This document shows, piece after piece, positions 46,501 through 53,271 of a stretch of 53,271 nucleotides of DNA. The stretch lies in assembly GCF_001545035.1 (NCBI RefSeq), contig NZ_FCOJ02000052.1:1-53271 (forward strand). Reading direction: 5' to 3'. Position 1 is the first letter of the stretch; the number at the start of each line of letters is the position of its first letter. The position numbers and the translations under genes were made by a program. The notes below the pieces were generated by a model that saw only the letters and a program-made list of their open reading frames with translations, ran no database searches and was not told where the DNA came from. The stretch comes from Caballeronia glebae (lineage in GTDB: Bacteria; Pseudomonadota; Gammaproteobacteria; Burkholderiales; Burkholderiaceae).

Positions 46501-47111
46501 CTGTCAACATGGCCGCGCTCGAAGAACTCGCAACGGCAACCGAGCGCAAGCATTTCCTCGACGCGCAGTCGGCTGATTTGAATAACGCCATCGGCACGCT
46601 GGAAGACGCAATCCAGAAGATCGACCAGGAAACGCGCTCGTTGCTGCAAGGCACATTCGACGAAGTGAACCGTCATTTTGGCGAACTGTTCCCGCGTCTT
46701 TTCGGCGGCGGGCAGGCGAAGCTCATCATGACCGGCGACGAAATCCTCGATGCCGGCGTGCAGGTGATGGCGCAGCCGCCCGGCAAGAAGAATTCGACGA
46801 TCCACCTGCTTTCGGGCGGTGAAAAGGCGCTGACCGCGACCGCGCTCGTGTTCGCGATGTTCCAGTTGAATCCCGCGCCGTTCTGTCTGCTCGACGAGGT
46901 GGACGCGCCGCTCGACGACGCCAACACCGAGCGCTTCGCGAATCTCGTGCGTGCGATGTCCGTCAAGACGCAGTTCCTGTTCATCTCGCACAACAAGATC
47001 GCGATGGAAATGGCGCAGCAACTCATCGGCGTGACGATGCAGGAGCAGGGTGTGTCGCGCATCGTCGCGGTGGATATGGAAGCGGCGGCGGGCTTTGCGC
47101 AGAACGGCTGA
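43596..47111 (+). CDS. smc: chromosome segregation protein SMC
   Basis: An 1171-residue SMC ATPase of the condensin complex. The start is GTG 43596 (VRLTSIKLAGFKSF), the standard SMC opening; the frame is open further up. Walker A GPNGCGKSN is at 31-39. Two long coiled coils (about 170-500 and 670-1010) flank the hinge near 520-660. The C-terminal signature HLLSGGEKALTATAL and Walker B FCLLDEVDAPLDDANTERF complete the head. Full length. Followed by zipA and ligA, a conserved order in this group. No clear ribosome site for GTG. Confidence 0.96.
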   Translation: MRLTSIKLAGFKSFVDPTHFQVPGQLVGVVGPNGCGKSNIIDAVRWVLGESRASELRGESMQDVIFNGSTARKPGSRASVELIFDNGDGRAAGQWSAYGEIAVKRVLTRDGTSSYYINNLPARRRDIQDIFLGTGLGPRAYAIIGQGMIARIIEAKPEDLRVFLEEAAGVSKYKERRRETENRLHDTRENLTRVEDIVRELSANLEKLEAQAVVATKYKELQADGEEKQRLLWLLRKKEAGNEAERQQRAIREAQVDLEAQTARLREVEAQLETLRVAHYSASDAMQGAQGSLYEANAEVSRLEAEIRFIVESRNRVQAQIAALTAQREQWQMQAQKARDEIDTATEALAEGEEKAAIAQENAAAKHDALPALEARWRDAQTQLNEERAGIARAEQALKLEAAHQRNADQQLQQLQQRQERLKSESSGLDAPDEAHLEELRMQLAENEEILAEAQARLADAQETAPRLDAERRAAQERVQKESAQIHQLEARLAALKQLQESVQTQGKIQPWLDKHELGALPRLWKKLHVEAGWEAALESVLRERLAALEVSNLDWVKAFATDAPPAKLAFYSPPVAGKPVETPQGLRSLLSLVRIDDPGLRAVLNEWLAATFVADDLAQALASRNQLPDGAAFVVKAGHIVTRVGVQLYASDSEQSGMLARAQEIENLTKQVRAQALLSDEAKANAVRADAAHTQGAQTLAEARAAAERATQRVHALQMDVLKLAQAHERYTQRNTQIGEELEEIAAQVDEQRALRAESEAAFERHDGEIAQLQARFEDNQLAFEALDEELTNARHELRELERAASDASFAVRGLAAKIDEYRRNIDTAHDQSERIAGTLEDARAELETINEQTAQTGLHDALEVRAAREESLHAARVELDDLTARLRQADEQRLMAERSLQPLRDKINELQLKEQAARISGEQFVEQLQAAGVDEAELAEKLTPDMKPSYLQGEVTRLNNAIAALGPVNMAALEELATATERKHFLDAQSADLNNAIGTLEDAIQKIDQETRSLLQGTFDEVNRHFGELFPRLFGGGQAKLIMTGDEILDAGVQVMAQPPGKKNSTIHLLSGGEKALTATALVFAMFQLNPAPFCLLDEVDAPLDDANTERFANLVRAMSVKTQFLFISHNKIAMEMAQQLIGVTMQEQGVSRIVAVDMEAAAGFAQNG

Positions 47112-47289
47112 AGCATCGCGGTCCGCAAGTTTTTTGATTGAGTGAAAGGGCCGGACGACGATCCGGTGGCGTGCGTCAAGGCGCGGAGTGGCGCGCATCG
47201 GCCAGGCGGCGGCGAGAAGCCGGAACGCGGCGCGATGCGTGCGACAGATCGCGCGACGCTTCGTAACTTAAAAGAATGATGGAGCCTGC

Positions 47290-48567
47290 ATGGACGAGTT
47301 GACACTCGGTTTGATTGGAGCCGGAGCCGTGGTGGTGGGCGGCGTGGTGGTGTACAACGCGTGGCAGAACGCGAAGGTGCGTCGCAAGATGCCGCGTCCG
47401 ATGCCCGACGAAGCGGCCGACGCGCTTGCGCGCCAGGACGCCGACGAGGAGCACCCGTTCATCGAGCCCGTGCGCCAGTCGCGGCGCGAGCCGGTCGCGG
47501 GCGATGTCGATAACTCCGACGATCAGCCGCGCGATGCGCGTGTCGAACCGAGCTTCGGCACGGCGAGTGCGTCGACGGCGGCCGCGCCGGGTGCGCCGGC
47601 TGTGCCCATCGCGCCTGCCGATACTGCCGTGGATCTTCAGGCCGAGGCGACATCCGCCAATGGCCCAGTCGAAGAAGCGGAAAGCGGCAGTGAAGATGAA
47701 CGCAGCGAACCGGTGATGCCCGCCGCGACGACGATTTCGCAGGCGCCGCCGGCGGTCGTGGATCGCCGCATAGATTGTGTCGTGCCGATTCGCCTCGCCG
47801 CGCCGGTCGCGGGCGATCGCGTGATTCCGCTCGCGCAGCGGCTGCGTCGCGCGGGCACGAAGCCTGTGACGATCGAAGGCAAGACCGAAGGCGAGACAAC
47901 GTGGGAATTGCCGCGCAACGGCGTGCGTTACGACGAACTGCGCGCGGCCGCGCAACTCGCGAACCGTAGCGGCCCGCTCAACGAGCTCGAATTTTCGGAG
48001 TTCGTGACCGGCGTGCAGCGACTCGCCGATGCCATCGACGGCGCGCCAGAATTCCCCGACATGATGGAAACCGTCGGCATGGCGCGCGAACTCGACGCGT
48101 TCGCGGCGCAATGCGATGCGCAACTCTCGATCAATATCCTTTCCGACGGCGCGCCGTGGTCCGCGAACTACGTGCAGGCGGTGGCGTCGCAAGACGGTCT
48201 TTTGCTCTCGCGCGACGGCACGCGCTTCGTGAAGCTCGACGCGAAGCAGAATCCCGTCTTCATGCTCCAGTTCGGCGACACGAACTTCCTGCGCGACGAC
48301 CTCACCTACAAGGGCGGCCAGATGATCACGCTGGTGCTCGACGTGCCGGTCGCCGACGAAGACATTCTCCCGTTCCGCCTGATGTGCGATTACGCGAAGT
48401 CGCTGTCGGAGCGCATTGGTGCGCGCGTCGTCGACGATCAGCGCCGGCCGTTGCCTGAGTCCGCGCTGCTCGCCATCGAGAAGCAGTTGATGACCCTTTA
48501 TGCGAAGCTGGAGCAGGCGGGCATTCCCGCCGGATCGCCCGCTACGCGGCGTCTTTTCAGCCAGTAA
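47290..48567 (+). CDS. zipA: cell division protein ZipA
   Basis: A 425-residue ZipA-type protein that anchors FtsZ to the membrane. An N-terminal membrane helix (LTLGLIGAGAVVVGGVVVYN, about 4-23) is followed by a positively charged patch, a Pro/Ala/Glu-rich linker (about 45-165) and the C-terminal ZipA domain (about 280-410; FMLQFGDTNFLRDDLTYKGG, MITLVLDVPVADED). The middle part also contains a region starting IDCVVPIRL. Longer than E. coli ZipA (328). Lies between smc and ligA; a terminator follows it. Confidence 0.88.
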   Translation: MDELTLGLIGAGAVVVGGVVVYNAWQNAKVRRKMPRPMPDEAADALARQDADEEHPFIEPVRQSRREPVAGDVDNSDDQPRDARVEPSFGTASASTAAAPGAPAVPIAPADTAVDLQAEATSANGPVEEAESGSEDERSEPVMPAATTISQAPPAVVDRRIDCVVPIRLAAPVAGDRVIPLAQRLRRAGTKPVTIEGKTEGETTWELPRNGVRYDELRAAAQLANRSGPLNELEFSEFVTGVQRLADAIDGAPEFPDMMETVGMARELDAFAAQCDAQLSINILSDGAPWSANYVQAVASQDGLLLSRDGTRFVKLDAKQNPVFMLQFGDTNFLRDDLTYKGGQMITLVLDVPVADEDILPFRLMCDYAKSLSERIGARVVDDQRRPLPESALLAIEKQLMTLYAKLEQAGIPAGSPATRRLFSQ

Positions 48568-48614
48568 TTTCTTGCTGTGCGCGCTCGGCAACGCGCGCTC
48601 GCCGCAAGAGAATC

Positions 48615-48636
48615 GCGCCCCAGCCGGGGCGCTTTT
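48615..48636 (+). terminator. intrinsic terminator between zipA and ligA
   Basis: GCGCCCC and GGGGCGC pair around AGCC and run into TTTTC. It is 47 bp after the zipA stop and 122 bp before ligA, so smc-zipA and ligA-def may be separate transcripts. Confidence 0.7.
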
Positions 48637-48758
48637 CTTTGCATGCGCGCCGCCGCACCGACGCCCGCACTTAGGCCATTCGGCCGACGCCACGATTTAC
48701 CGATCTTCTGAGACAATCGAACGGTCGGTTGACTGACTTACCTACTTTATCGAGCCGC

Positions 48759-50837
48759 ATGTCAGCAAAAACAAAAGCCGAATCCGCCGCGACCGCCAAG
48801 TCGGGAGCCGCCGTGCCGAGCGCCGATCGTCCGGCCGAGCGCGCGGCATGGCTGCGTTCGGAACTGGAACGCGCGAACTACGCGTATTACGTGCTCGATC
48901 AGCCGGATTTGCCCGACGCCGAATACGACACGCTCTTCAAGGAGCTTCAGGGCATCGAGACGGAGCACCCGGATCTGATCACGCCAGATTCCCCGACGCA
49001 GCGCGTGGGTGGCGAAGTCGCCGGAGGCTTCACGCCGGTCGTCCACGACGTGCCGATGCTCTCGCTCAACAACGGCTTCGCGGACGAGGACATCGCCGCG
49101 TTCGACAAGCGCGTGTCCGACGCGCTGGGTCACGCGCCCGTCGAATATGCGTGCGAACTGAAGTTCGACGGCCTCGCCATTTCCCTGCGCTACGAAGACG
49201 GCCATTTTGTGCAGGCCGCGACGCGCGGCGACGGCGCGACGGGCGAAGACGTGACGGCGAACGTGCGCACCATTCGCTCGATTCCGCTCACGCTGAAGGG
49301 CAAGAACCCGCCGAAACGGCTCGACGTGCGCGGCGAAGTGCTGATGTTCAAGCGCGACTTCGAGCGCCTGAATACCCGTCAGCGCGACGCGGGGCAGCGC
49401 GAGTTCGCGAATCCGCGCAATGCCGCAGCGGGTGGCTTGCGTCAACTCGATCCGAAGATGACGGCGCAGCGCTCGCTATCGTTTTTCGCTTACGGCATCG
49501 GCGTGCTGGAAGGCGCCGAGATGCCCGCCACGCACGCGGCGCTGCTCGACTGGTACAAGGAATTAGGCTTGCCGGTGAATGCGGAGCGCGCCGTGGTCGA
49601 AGGCGCGGACGGTTTGCTCGGTTTCTTCAACGAGATCGGCGAGAAGCGCGACAAGCTGCCGTACGACATCGACGGCGTCGTCTACAAGGTCGATCGCCGC
49701 GACGAGCAGGACAAGCTTGGCTTCGTTTCGCGCGCGCCGCGCTTCGCCCTCGCGCACAAGTTTCCGGCGCAAGAAGCGCTGACGCAATTGCTCGCCATCG
49801 ACGTGCAGGTCGGCCGCACGGGCGCAATCACGCCGGTTGCGCGTCTCGCGCCGGTGTTCGTCGGCGGCGCGACGGTCACGAACGCCACGCTGCACAACGA
49901 GGATGAAGTCCGGCGCAAGGATATCCGCATCGGCGATACGGTCACGGTGCGCCGCGCGGGCGACGTGATTCCCGAAGTCGTCGGTGCGATTCTGGAGCGC
50001 CGTCCCGCTGACGCCCGCGAATTCGTCATGCCGACGGAGTGCCCGGTTTGCGGCTCGAAGATCGAGCGCCTACCGGACGAGGCGATCGCGCGCTGCACGG
50101 GCGGGCTCTTCTGCCCGGCGCAGCGCAAGCAGGCGCTTTGGCACTTCGCGCAGCGCCGCGCGCTCGATATCGACGGGCTCGGCGAGAAGATCATCGATCA
50201 ACTGGTCGAGCAGAACCTCGTGCGCACGCCCGCCGATCTCTTCAATCTCGGCTTCTCCACGCTTGCGGCGCTCGACCGTTTCGCGGACAAATCCGCGCAG
50301 AACCTGATCGATTCGCTGGAGAAGGCGAGCAAGACGACGCTCGCGCGTTTCATCTACGCGCTCGGCATCCGGCACGTGGGCGAATCGACGGCGAAGGATC
50401 TCGCAAAGCATTTCGGCTCGCTGGATCCGATCATCGCGGCGTCGGTCGAGGAGCTGCTCGAAGTCAACGATGTCGGCCCGATCGTCGCCGAGGCCATCCA
50501 CAATTTTTTCAGCGAAGAGCACAACCAGCACGTGATCGACCAGTTGCGGGTCAAGGTGTCGTGGCCGGAAGGACCGCCCGCACCGAAGGCGCCGCAGGGC
50601 GTGCTGGCTGGCAAGACCGTCGTGCTGACAGGTACCTTGCCCGCGCTGTCGCGCGAGGAAGCGAAGGAAATGCTGGAGTCGGCGGGTGCGAAGGTCGCAG
50701 GCTCAGTATCGAAAAAGACCGACTACGTCGTGGCGGGCGCGGACGCGGGCAGCAAGCTCGCCAAAGCGGAGGAACTTGGGGTTCCGGTCCTCGACGAAGA
50801 CGGCATGCGTAAGCTTTTGGAAGGAGTCACTCCATGA
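48759..50837 (+). CDS. ligA: NAD-dependent DNA ligase
   Basis: A 692-residue NAD+-dependent ligase that seals nicks in replication and repair. The adenylated Lys is Lys135 in CELKFDGLAISLR. Order: Ia domain, adenylation domain, OB fold, zinc finger (CPVCG ... ARCTGGLFCPAQ), helix-hairpin-helix region and BRCT domain (VLAGKTVVLTGTLPALSREE, about 615 on). An Ala/Lys-rich leader of about 25 residues is extra. The start could also be TTG 48729. Overlaps def by 4 bp. Confidence 0.96.
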   Translation: MSAKTKAESAATAKSGAAVPSADRPAERAAWLRSELERANYAYYVLDQPDLPDAEYDTLFKELQGIETEHPDLITPDSPTQRVGGEVAGGFTPVVHDVPMLSLNNGFADEDIAAFDKRVSDALGHAPVEYACELKFDGLAISLRYEDGHFVQAATRGDGATGEDVTANVRTIRSIPLTLKGKNPPKRLDVRGEVLMFKRDFERLNTRQRDAGQREFANPRNAAAGGLRQLDPKMTAQRSLSFFAYGIGVLEGAEMPATHAALLDWYKELGLPVNAERAVVEGADGLLGFFNEIGEKRDKLPYDIDGVVYKVDRRDEQDKLGFVSRAPRFALAHKFPAQEALTQLLAIDVQVGRTGAITPVARLAPVFVGGATVTNATLHNEDEVRRKDIRIGDTVTVRRAGDVIPEVVGAILERRPADAREFVMPTECPVCGSKIERLPDEAIARCTGGLFCPAQRKQALWHFAQRRALDIDGLGEKIIDQLVEQNLVRTPADLFNLGFSTLAALDRFADKSAQNLIDSLEKASKTTLARFIYALGIRHVGESTAKDLAKHFGSLDPIIAASVEELLEVNDVGPIVAEAIHNFFSEEHNQHVIDQLRVKVSWPEGPPAPKAPQGVLAGKTVVLTGTLPALSREEAKEMLESAGAKVAGSVSKKTDYVVAGADAGSKLAKAEELGVPVLDEDGMRKLLEGVTP

Positions 50838-51367
50838 TTCGAGAAATCCTGAAGATGGGCGATCCGCGGCTGTTGCGTATCGCGGAGCCGGTCGAGCATT
50901 TCGACACGCCCGAACTGCACGCGCTCGTGCAAGACATGTTCGACACGATGCGCGACGCCAACGGCGCGGGCCTCGCCGCACCGCAGATCGGTGTCGATCT
51001 GCAGGTGGTGATCTTCGGCTTCGGGCATAACGAGCGTTATCCGGACGCGCCGTCGGTGCCGGAGACGGTGCTCATCAATCCGATCATCACGCCGAACGGG
51101 CATGACATGGAGGAGGGCTGGGAGGGCTGTCTGTCGGTGCCGGGTTTGCGCGGCGCGGTGCAGCGCTTCTCGATGATCCGCTATCAGGGATTCGATCAGT
51201 ACGGGAACGCCATCGAACGGCTCGCCGAGGGTTTTCACGCGCGTGTCGTGCAGCACGAGTCCGACCATCTGATCGGCAAGCTCTACCCGATGCGCATCAC
51301 CGACTTCTCGAAGTTCGGCTTCACCGACGTGCTGTTTCCGGGACTCGATCCGGCGCGCGACGATTGA
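50834..51367 (+). CDS. def: peptide deformylase
   Basis: A 177-residue PDF that removes the formyl group from nascent proteins. Motif 1 GAGLAAPQIGV at 44-54, motif 2 EGCLSVPG at 97-104, motif 3 HESDHLIG at 141-148; the metal ligands Cys99, His141 and His145 are intact. The third motif reads HESDH. It overlaps the ligA stop (ATGA) and is translationally coupled to it; this is not the usual def-fmt location, so another def copy probably exists elsewhere (inference). Confidence 0.93.
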   Translation: MIREILKMGDPRLLRIAEPVEHFDTPELHALVQDMFDTMRDANGAGLAAPQIGVDLQVVIFGFGHNERYPDAPSVPETVLINPIITPNGHDMEEGWEGCLSVPGLRGAVQRFSMIRYQGFDQYGNAIERLAEGFHARVVQHESDHLIGKLYPMRITDFSKFGFTDVLFPGLDPARDD

Positions 51368-51407
51368 CCCGCACAGTTCGAATCGCAAGCAATCAGCCTT
51401 AAGACGG

Positions 51408-51436
51408 AAAGCCGCTTTAACGAGAAGCGGCTTTTT
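51408..51436 (+). terminator. intrinsic terminator of ligA-def
   Basis: AAAGCCGCTT and AAGCGGCTTT pair over 10 bp around TAACGAG and run into TTTTT. It lies 41 bp after the def stop and 2 bp from the end of the convergent small gene. Confidence 0.9.
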
Positions 51437-51438
51437 CT

Positions 51439-51675
51439 TTACGCCAACGTTTTCTGGCTGCCGCTGAGGTCGGGTTGACGGAACAGGGAGACATGCTCGG
51501 GATTCGCGGATGCCTGAAGGCGTCCGTCAGGCAGGCGGGCAATCACCATTTCACCGACGCCGGGACTCATCACGACGACTTCGTCGCGCAGGGCGAGCAG
51601 GGCTTCGAGCCGTCGTCGGCCGCTCACGATCTCCAGACCGGTTCCCGTCTCACGAACAATGATCTCAACTGACAT
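51439..51675 (-). CDS. small protein with ParB-like motif, function unknown
   Basis: A 78-residue protein from ATG 51675, with GGAG 8 nt upstream. The first half reads VEIIVRETGTGLEIVSGRRR and continues LEALLALRDEVVVM. The I-V-x-G-x-R-R-L-x-A-L pattern resembles the G-E-R-R box of ParB/Srx N-terminal domains. The rest (IARLPDGRLQASANPEH) shows nothing I recognise. Too short for a complete ParB fold with DNA-binding domain. No partner gene is adjacent. Codon use matches its neighbours, so it is likely expressed; the function is open. Confidence 0.6.
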   Translation of the reverse strand: MSVEIIVRETGTGLEIVSGRRRLEALLALRDEVVVMSPGVGEMVIARLPDGRLQASANPEHVSLFRQPDLSGSQKTLA

Positions 51676-51814
51676 GGCGATTTCTCCATCAATGCCGTTC
51701 AAAGCCGCTGATCCCGCTGCCCTTCACCGGACCGCCGAGGCCGCGCGCGGCGCCCGTCCGCATGATGGTTTTATCGGATCGGTGACTTATTTTCTTTAGC
51801 CAAAAAGCCGCCGA

Positions 51815-51848
51815 AAATAAAAAGGCACGACCGGGATTGCGTCGTGCC
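51815..51848 (-). terminator. intrinsic terminator of the pseudouridine synthase gene
   Basis: On the minus strand GGCACGAC (51848-51841) and GTCGTGCC (51831-51824) pair around a 9-nt loop and run into TTTTTATTTT. It lies 93 nt after the stop. ATTGCGTCG (51886-51878) and CGACGCAAT (51844-51836) could form an alternative stem that overlaps it. Confidence 0.75.
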
Positions 51849-51941
51849 GATTTTGCCGCTGAAACGTCGCTTTTTTGCGACGCAATATCACAAGACCGGC
51901 ACGCACGTTCGATCGATGTGCGTGCGGTCTATTCGGTTCGC

Positions 51942-53271
51942 TCAGAAGGTCTCGTTCGGGCCGAGATAGCGCCACTGGCCGGGCGGCAGCGCGCCGAGCG
52001 CCACGCCACCCATGCGAATGCGCTTCAGGCCGACGACTTCCAGTCCGACCATCTCGCACATCCGGCGAATCTGCCGCTTCTTGCCTTCGCGCAGCACGAA
52101 GCGCAATTGTTCGCCGTTTTGCCAGCTGACTTGCGCCGTCTTGAGCGGCACGTCGTCGAGTTCGAGGCCATGACGCAGGAGCGCGAGTTTTTCGGCGGGC
52201 AGATGCTGGTCGACGTCGACCGTATGCTCGCCGAGGCGCACGCGCACGAGGTATTCCTTGTCGACTTCCGAATGGCCGCCGATCAGTTGCTTCGCGATGC
52301 GGCCGTCCTGCGTGAGCACGAGCAGTCCGGTCGAGTCGATGTCGAGTCGGCCCGCCGGCGCGAGCGTGCGCAGATGGCTCGGCACGAAGCGCAGACCCGA
52401 GCGGTCCTCATCCCAATGATTGGCCGGGTTGATGAGCGTGACCGCGGGCTCATAGCCGTCTTCCGCCTGACCCGACACATAGCCGACCGGCTTGTGCAGC
52501 AGGATTGTGACGAGTTGCGACTGCGCGGACTGCGCGGCGGGCAGAATTTCGATGTTCTGCGTCGGGCGGATGCGCGAGCCGAGCGTGTCGATGACTTCGC
52601 CATCGACGAGCACCCAGCCTTTTTCGATCCATTCGTCGGCTTCGCGGCGCGAGCAGAGGCCGAGTTCCGACATTACTTTGGACAGGCGCACGAGGCCGTC
52701 ATGGTGATCGCGGGGCTTCGGCGCGGACTCGGCGACGGGCGCGGCTGGCGTCGTCGCTGGTTTCGCCGCCGGCTTGCGTGCTTCGCCGCGCTCTTCGTGT
52801 TTGGCGTATGGCCGATCGTTCTCGTCGCGGCGTGCGGGGCGCGTTCCCGGCGCGCGATCGTCGCGTGCCTTGAACGGACGATCTTCGTTCGATCTGCGCG
52901 GACCGCGTTCACCGAAAGCGGGACGCGAATCGTCGCCGCGCGGCTTGAACGGGCGACGCTCATCACTACCCGAAGGGCGTTCGCCACGCGGAGCCGGACG
53001 GCCTTCGAACGACTTGCGCGGGCCGCGTTCACCGAAAGCGGGACGCGAATCGTCGCCACGCGGCTTGAACGGGCGACGCTCATCACTACCCGAAGGGCGT
53101 TCGCCACGCGGAGCCGGACGATCTTCGAATGACTTGCGCGGACCGCGTTCACCGAAAGCGGGACGCGAATCGTCGCCGCGCGGCTTGAACGGGCGACGTT
53201 CATCGCCACCCGATGCACGCTCGCCACGCGGTGCCGGACGGCCTTCGAACGACTTGCGCGGACTGCGTTCA
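51942..53271 (-). CDS. rluF: 23S rRNA pseudouridine synthase, RluF-like, partial at window edge
   Basis: At least 443 residues; the 5' end is beyond the window. The last 249 are a complete RsuA/RluB/RluF-family enzyme: S4 domain (LSKVMSELGLCSRREADEWI), catalytic APAGRLDIDSTGLLVL with the nucleophile Asp, and EGKKRQIRRMCEMVGLEVVG. The ending (VALGALPPGQWRYL) is closest to RluF (uridine 2604). A GTG at 52691 could start the domain alone, but the frame continues without stop through a linker rich in Ala, Pro, Lys and Glu and a 40-residue repeat (ERGPRKSFEGRPAPRGERPS, then GSDERRPFKPRGDDSRPAFG) to the edge, so I treat the extension as coding. Charged Arg/Gly/Pro extensions of this enzyme class suggest rRNA contact (inference). 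Confidence 0.9.
   Translation of the reverse strand, partial: ERSPRKSFEGRPAPRGERASGGDERRPFKPRGDDSRPAFGERGPRKSFEDRPAPRGERPSGSDERRPFKPRGDDSRPAFGERGPRKSFEGRPAPRGERPSGSDERRPFKPRGDDSRPAFGERGPRRSNEDRPFKARDDRAPGTRPARRDENDRPYAKHEERGEARKPAAKPATTPAAPVAESAPKPRDHHDGLVRLSKVMSELGLCSRREADEWIEKGWVLVDGEVIDTLGSRIRPTQNIEILPAAQSAQSQLVTILLHKPVGYVSGQAEDGYEPAVTLINPANHWDEDRSGLRFVPSHLRTLAPAGRLDIDSTGLLVLTQDGRIAKQLIGGHSEVDKEYLVRVRLGEHTVDVDQHLPAEKLALLRHGLELDDVPLKTAQVSWQNGEQLRFVLREGKKRQIRRMCEMVGLEVVGLKRIRMGGVALGALPPGQWRYLGPNETF
52906..53271. repeat. 120-bp in-frame tandem repeat
   Basis: Units at 52906-53025, 53026-53145 and 53146-53265, plus the first 6 bp of a further one at the edge. Copies 1 and 2 differ at about 5 of 120 positions and copies 1 and 3 at about 10. 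A worn partial copy lies at 52861-52905. The period is exactly 40 codons, and the minus strand frame of the pseudouridine synthase stays open through all copies. Confidence 0.93.

Noticed and set aside
52673..53227. A 184-codon minus-strand frame across the 120-bp repeats
   Set aside because: It is a shifted reading of the repeat. The frame continuous with the pseudouridine synthase is the supported one.
52861..53271. Possible CRISPR-like array
   Set aside because: The units are directly joined, 120 bp long, in frame and coding; there are no short repeats with unique spacers.

Overview
The window looks like chromosomal DNA of a betaproteobacterium of the Burkholderiaceae, most likely Paraburkholderia or Caballeronia. 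This is inferred from the very high GC content with strong GC bias at third codon positions, from the protein sequences, and from gene pairings such as smc-zipA-ligA-def, alr-radA, DUF2844-DUF3443 and aceB/aceA with LysR neighbours. It is dense and mostly core metabolism and housekeeping. I see no insertion sequence, prophage, CRISPR array or rRNA. The only clear RNA gene is tRNA-Pro(GGG) at the left edge.

Left part (1-9.4 kb): a small membrane protein, a LysR regulator divergent from a DoxX-like protein, and a protocatechuate block. That block has an IclR regulator (PcaR/PcaU type) and a LysR gene behind it on the minus strand, divergent from pcaI-pcaJ-pcaF-pcaB-pcaD-pcaC, which ends at a perfect intrinsic terminator. 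These six genes take 3-carboxymuconate to succinyl-CoA and acetyl-CoA. The ring-cleaving dioxygenase (pcaGH) is not in the window. The pcaR-pcaI spacer carries three copies of ATGTTCG, arranged like the known PcaU operator.

9.4-13.9 kb: a DUF2844/DUF3443 pair of exported proteins (the DUF3443 protein has pepsin-like motifs), bamC with its own promoter, a non-coding stretch with tandem hairpins that may encode a small RNA, a small monooxygenase whose ribosome site lies in a perfect hairpin, and a conserved hypothetical. 13.9-19.7 kb: the glyoxylate shunt (aceB, aceA) with a haloacid dehalogenase, a LysR regulator and a UspA protein between them. The aceA upstream region holds three dyads.

19.8-35.5 kb: an RhlE-like RNA helicase with a glycine-rich repeat tail, an acyl-CoA-binding protein, a run of tsaB-rimI-UDG family 4-DUF1853, a reverse-strand run lplT-thiM-thiE-thiD, then alr-radA, a small hypothetical, a CaiB-family CoA transferase and an ABC-F protein. 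35.5-43.5 kb: glutathione peroxidase, cardiolipin synthase, prmB, the lysine/diaminopimelate genes dapE, dapD and dapC with an ArsC/Spx-like gene, and an EamA transporter.

43.5-53.3 kb: smc, zipA, ligA and def (chromosome structure, division, replication, protein maturation), a 78-residue protein with a ParB-like motif, and an RluF-type pseudouridine synthase that runs off the right edge through a 120-bp in-frame tandem repeat. The items most worth a second look are the pepsin-like DUF3443 lipoprotein, the repeat-extended pseudouridine synthase, the pca operator, the RBS hairpin and the orphan terminator cluster.
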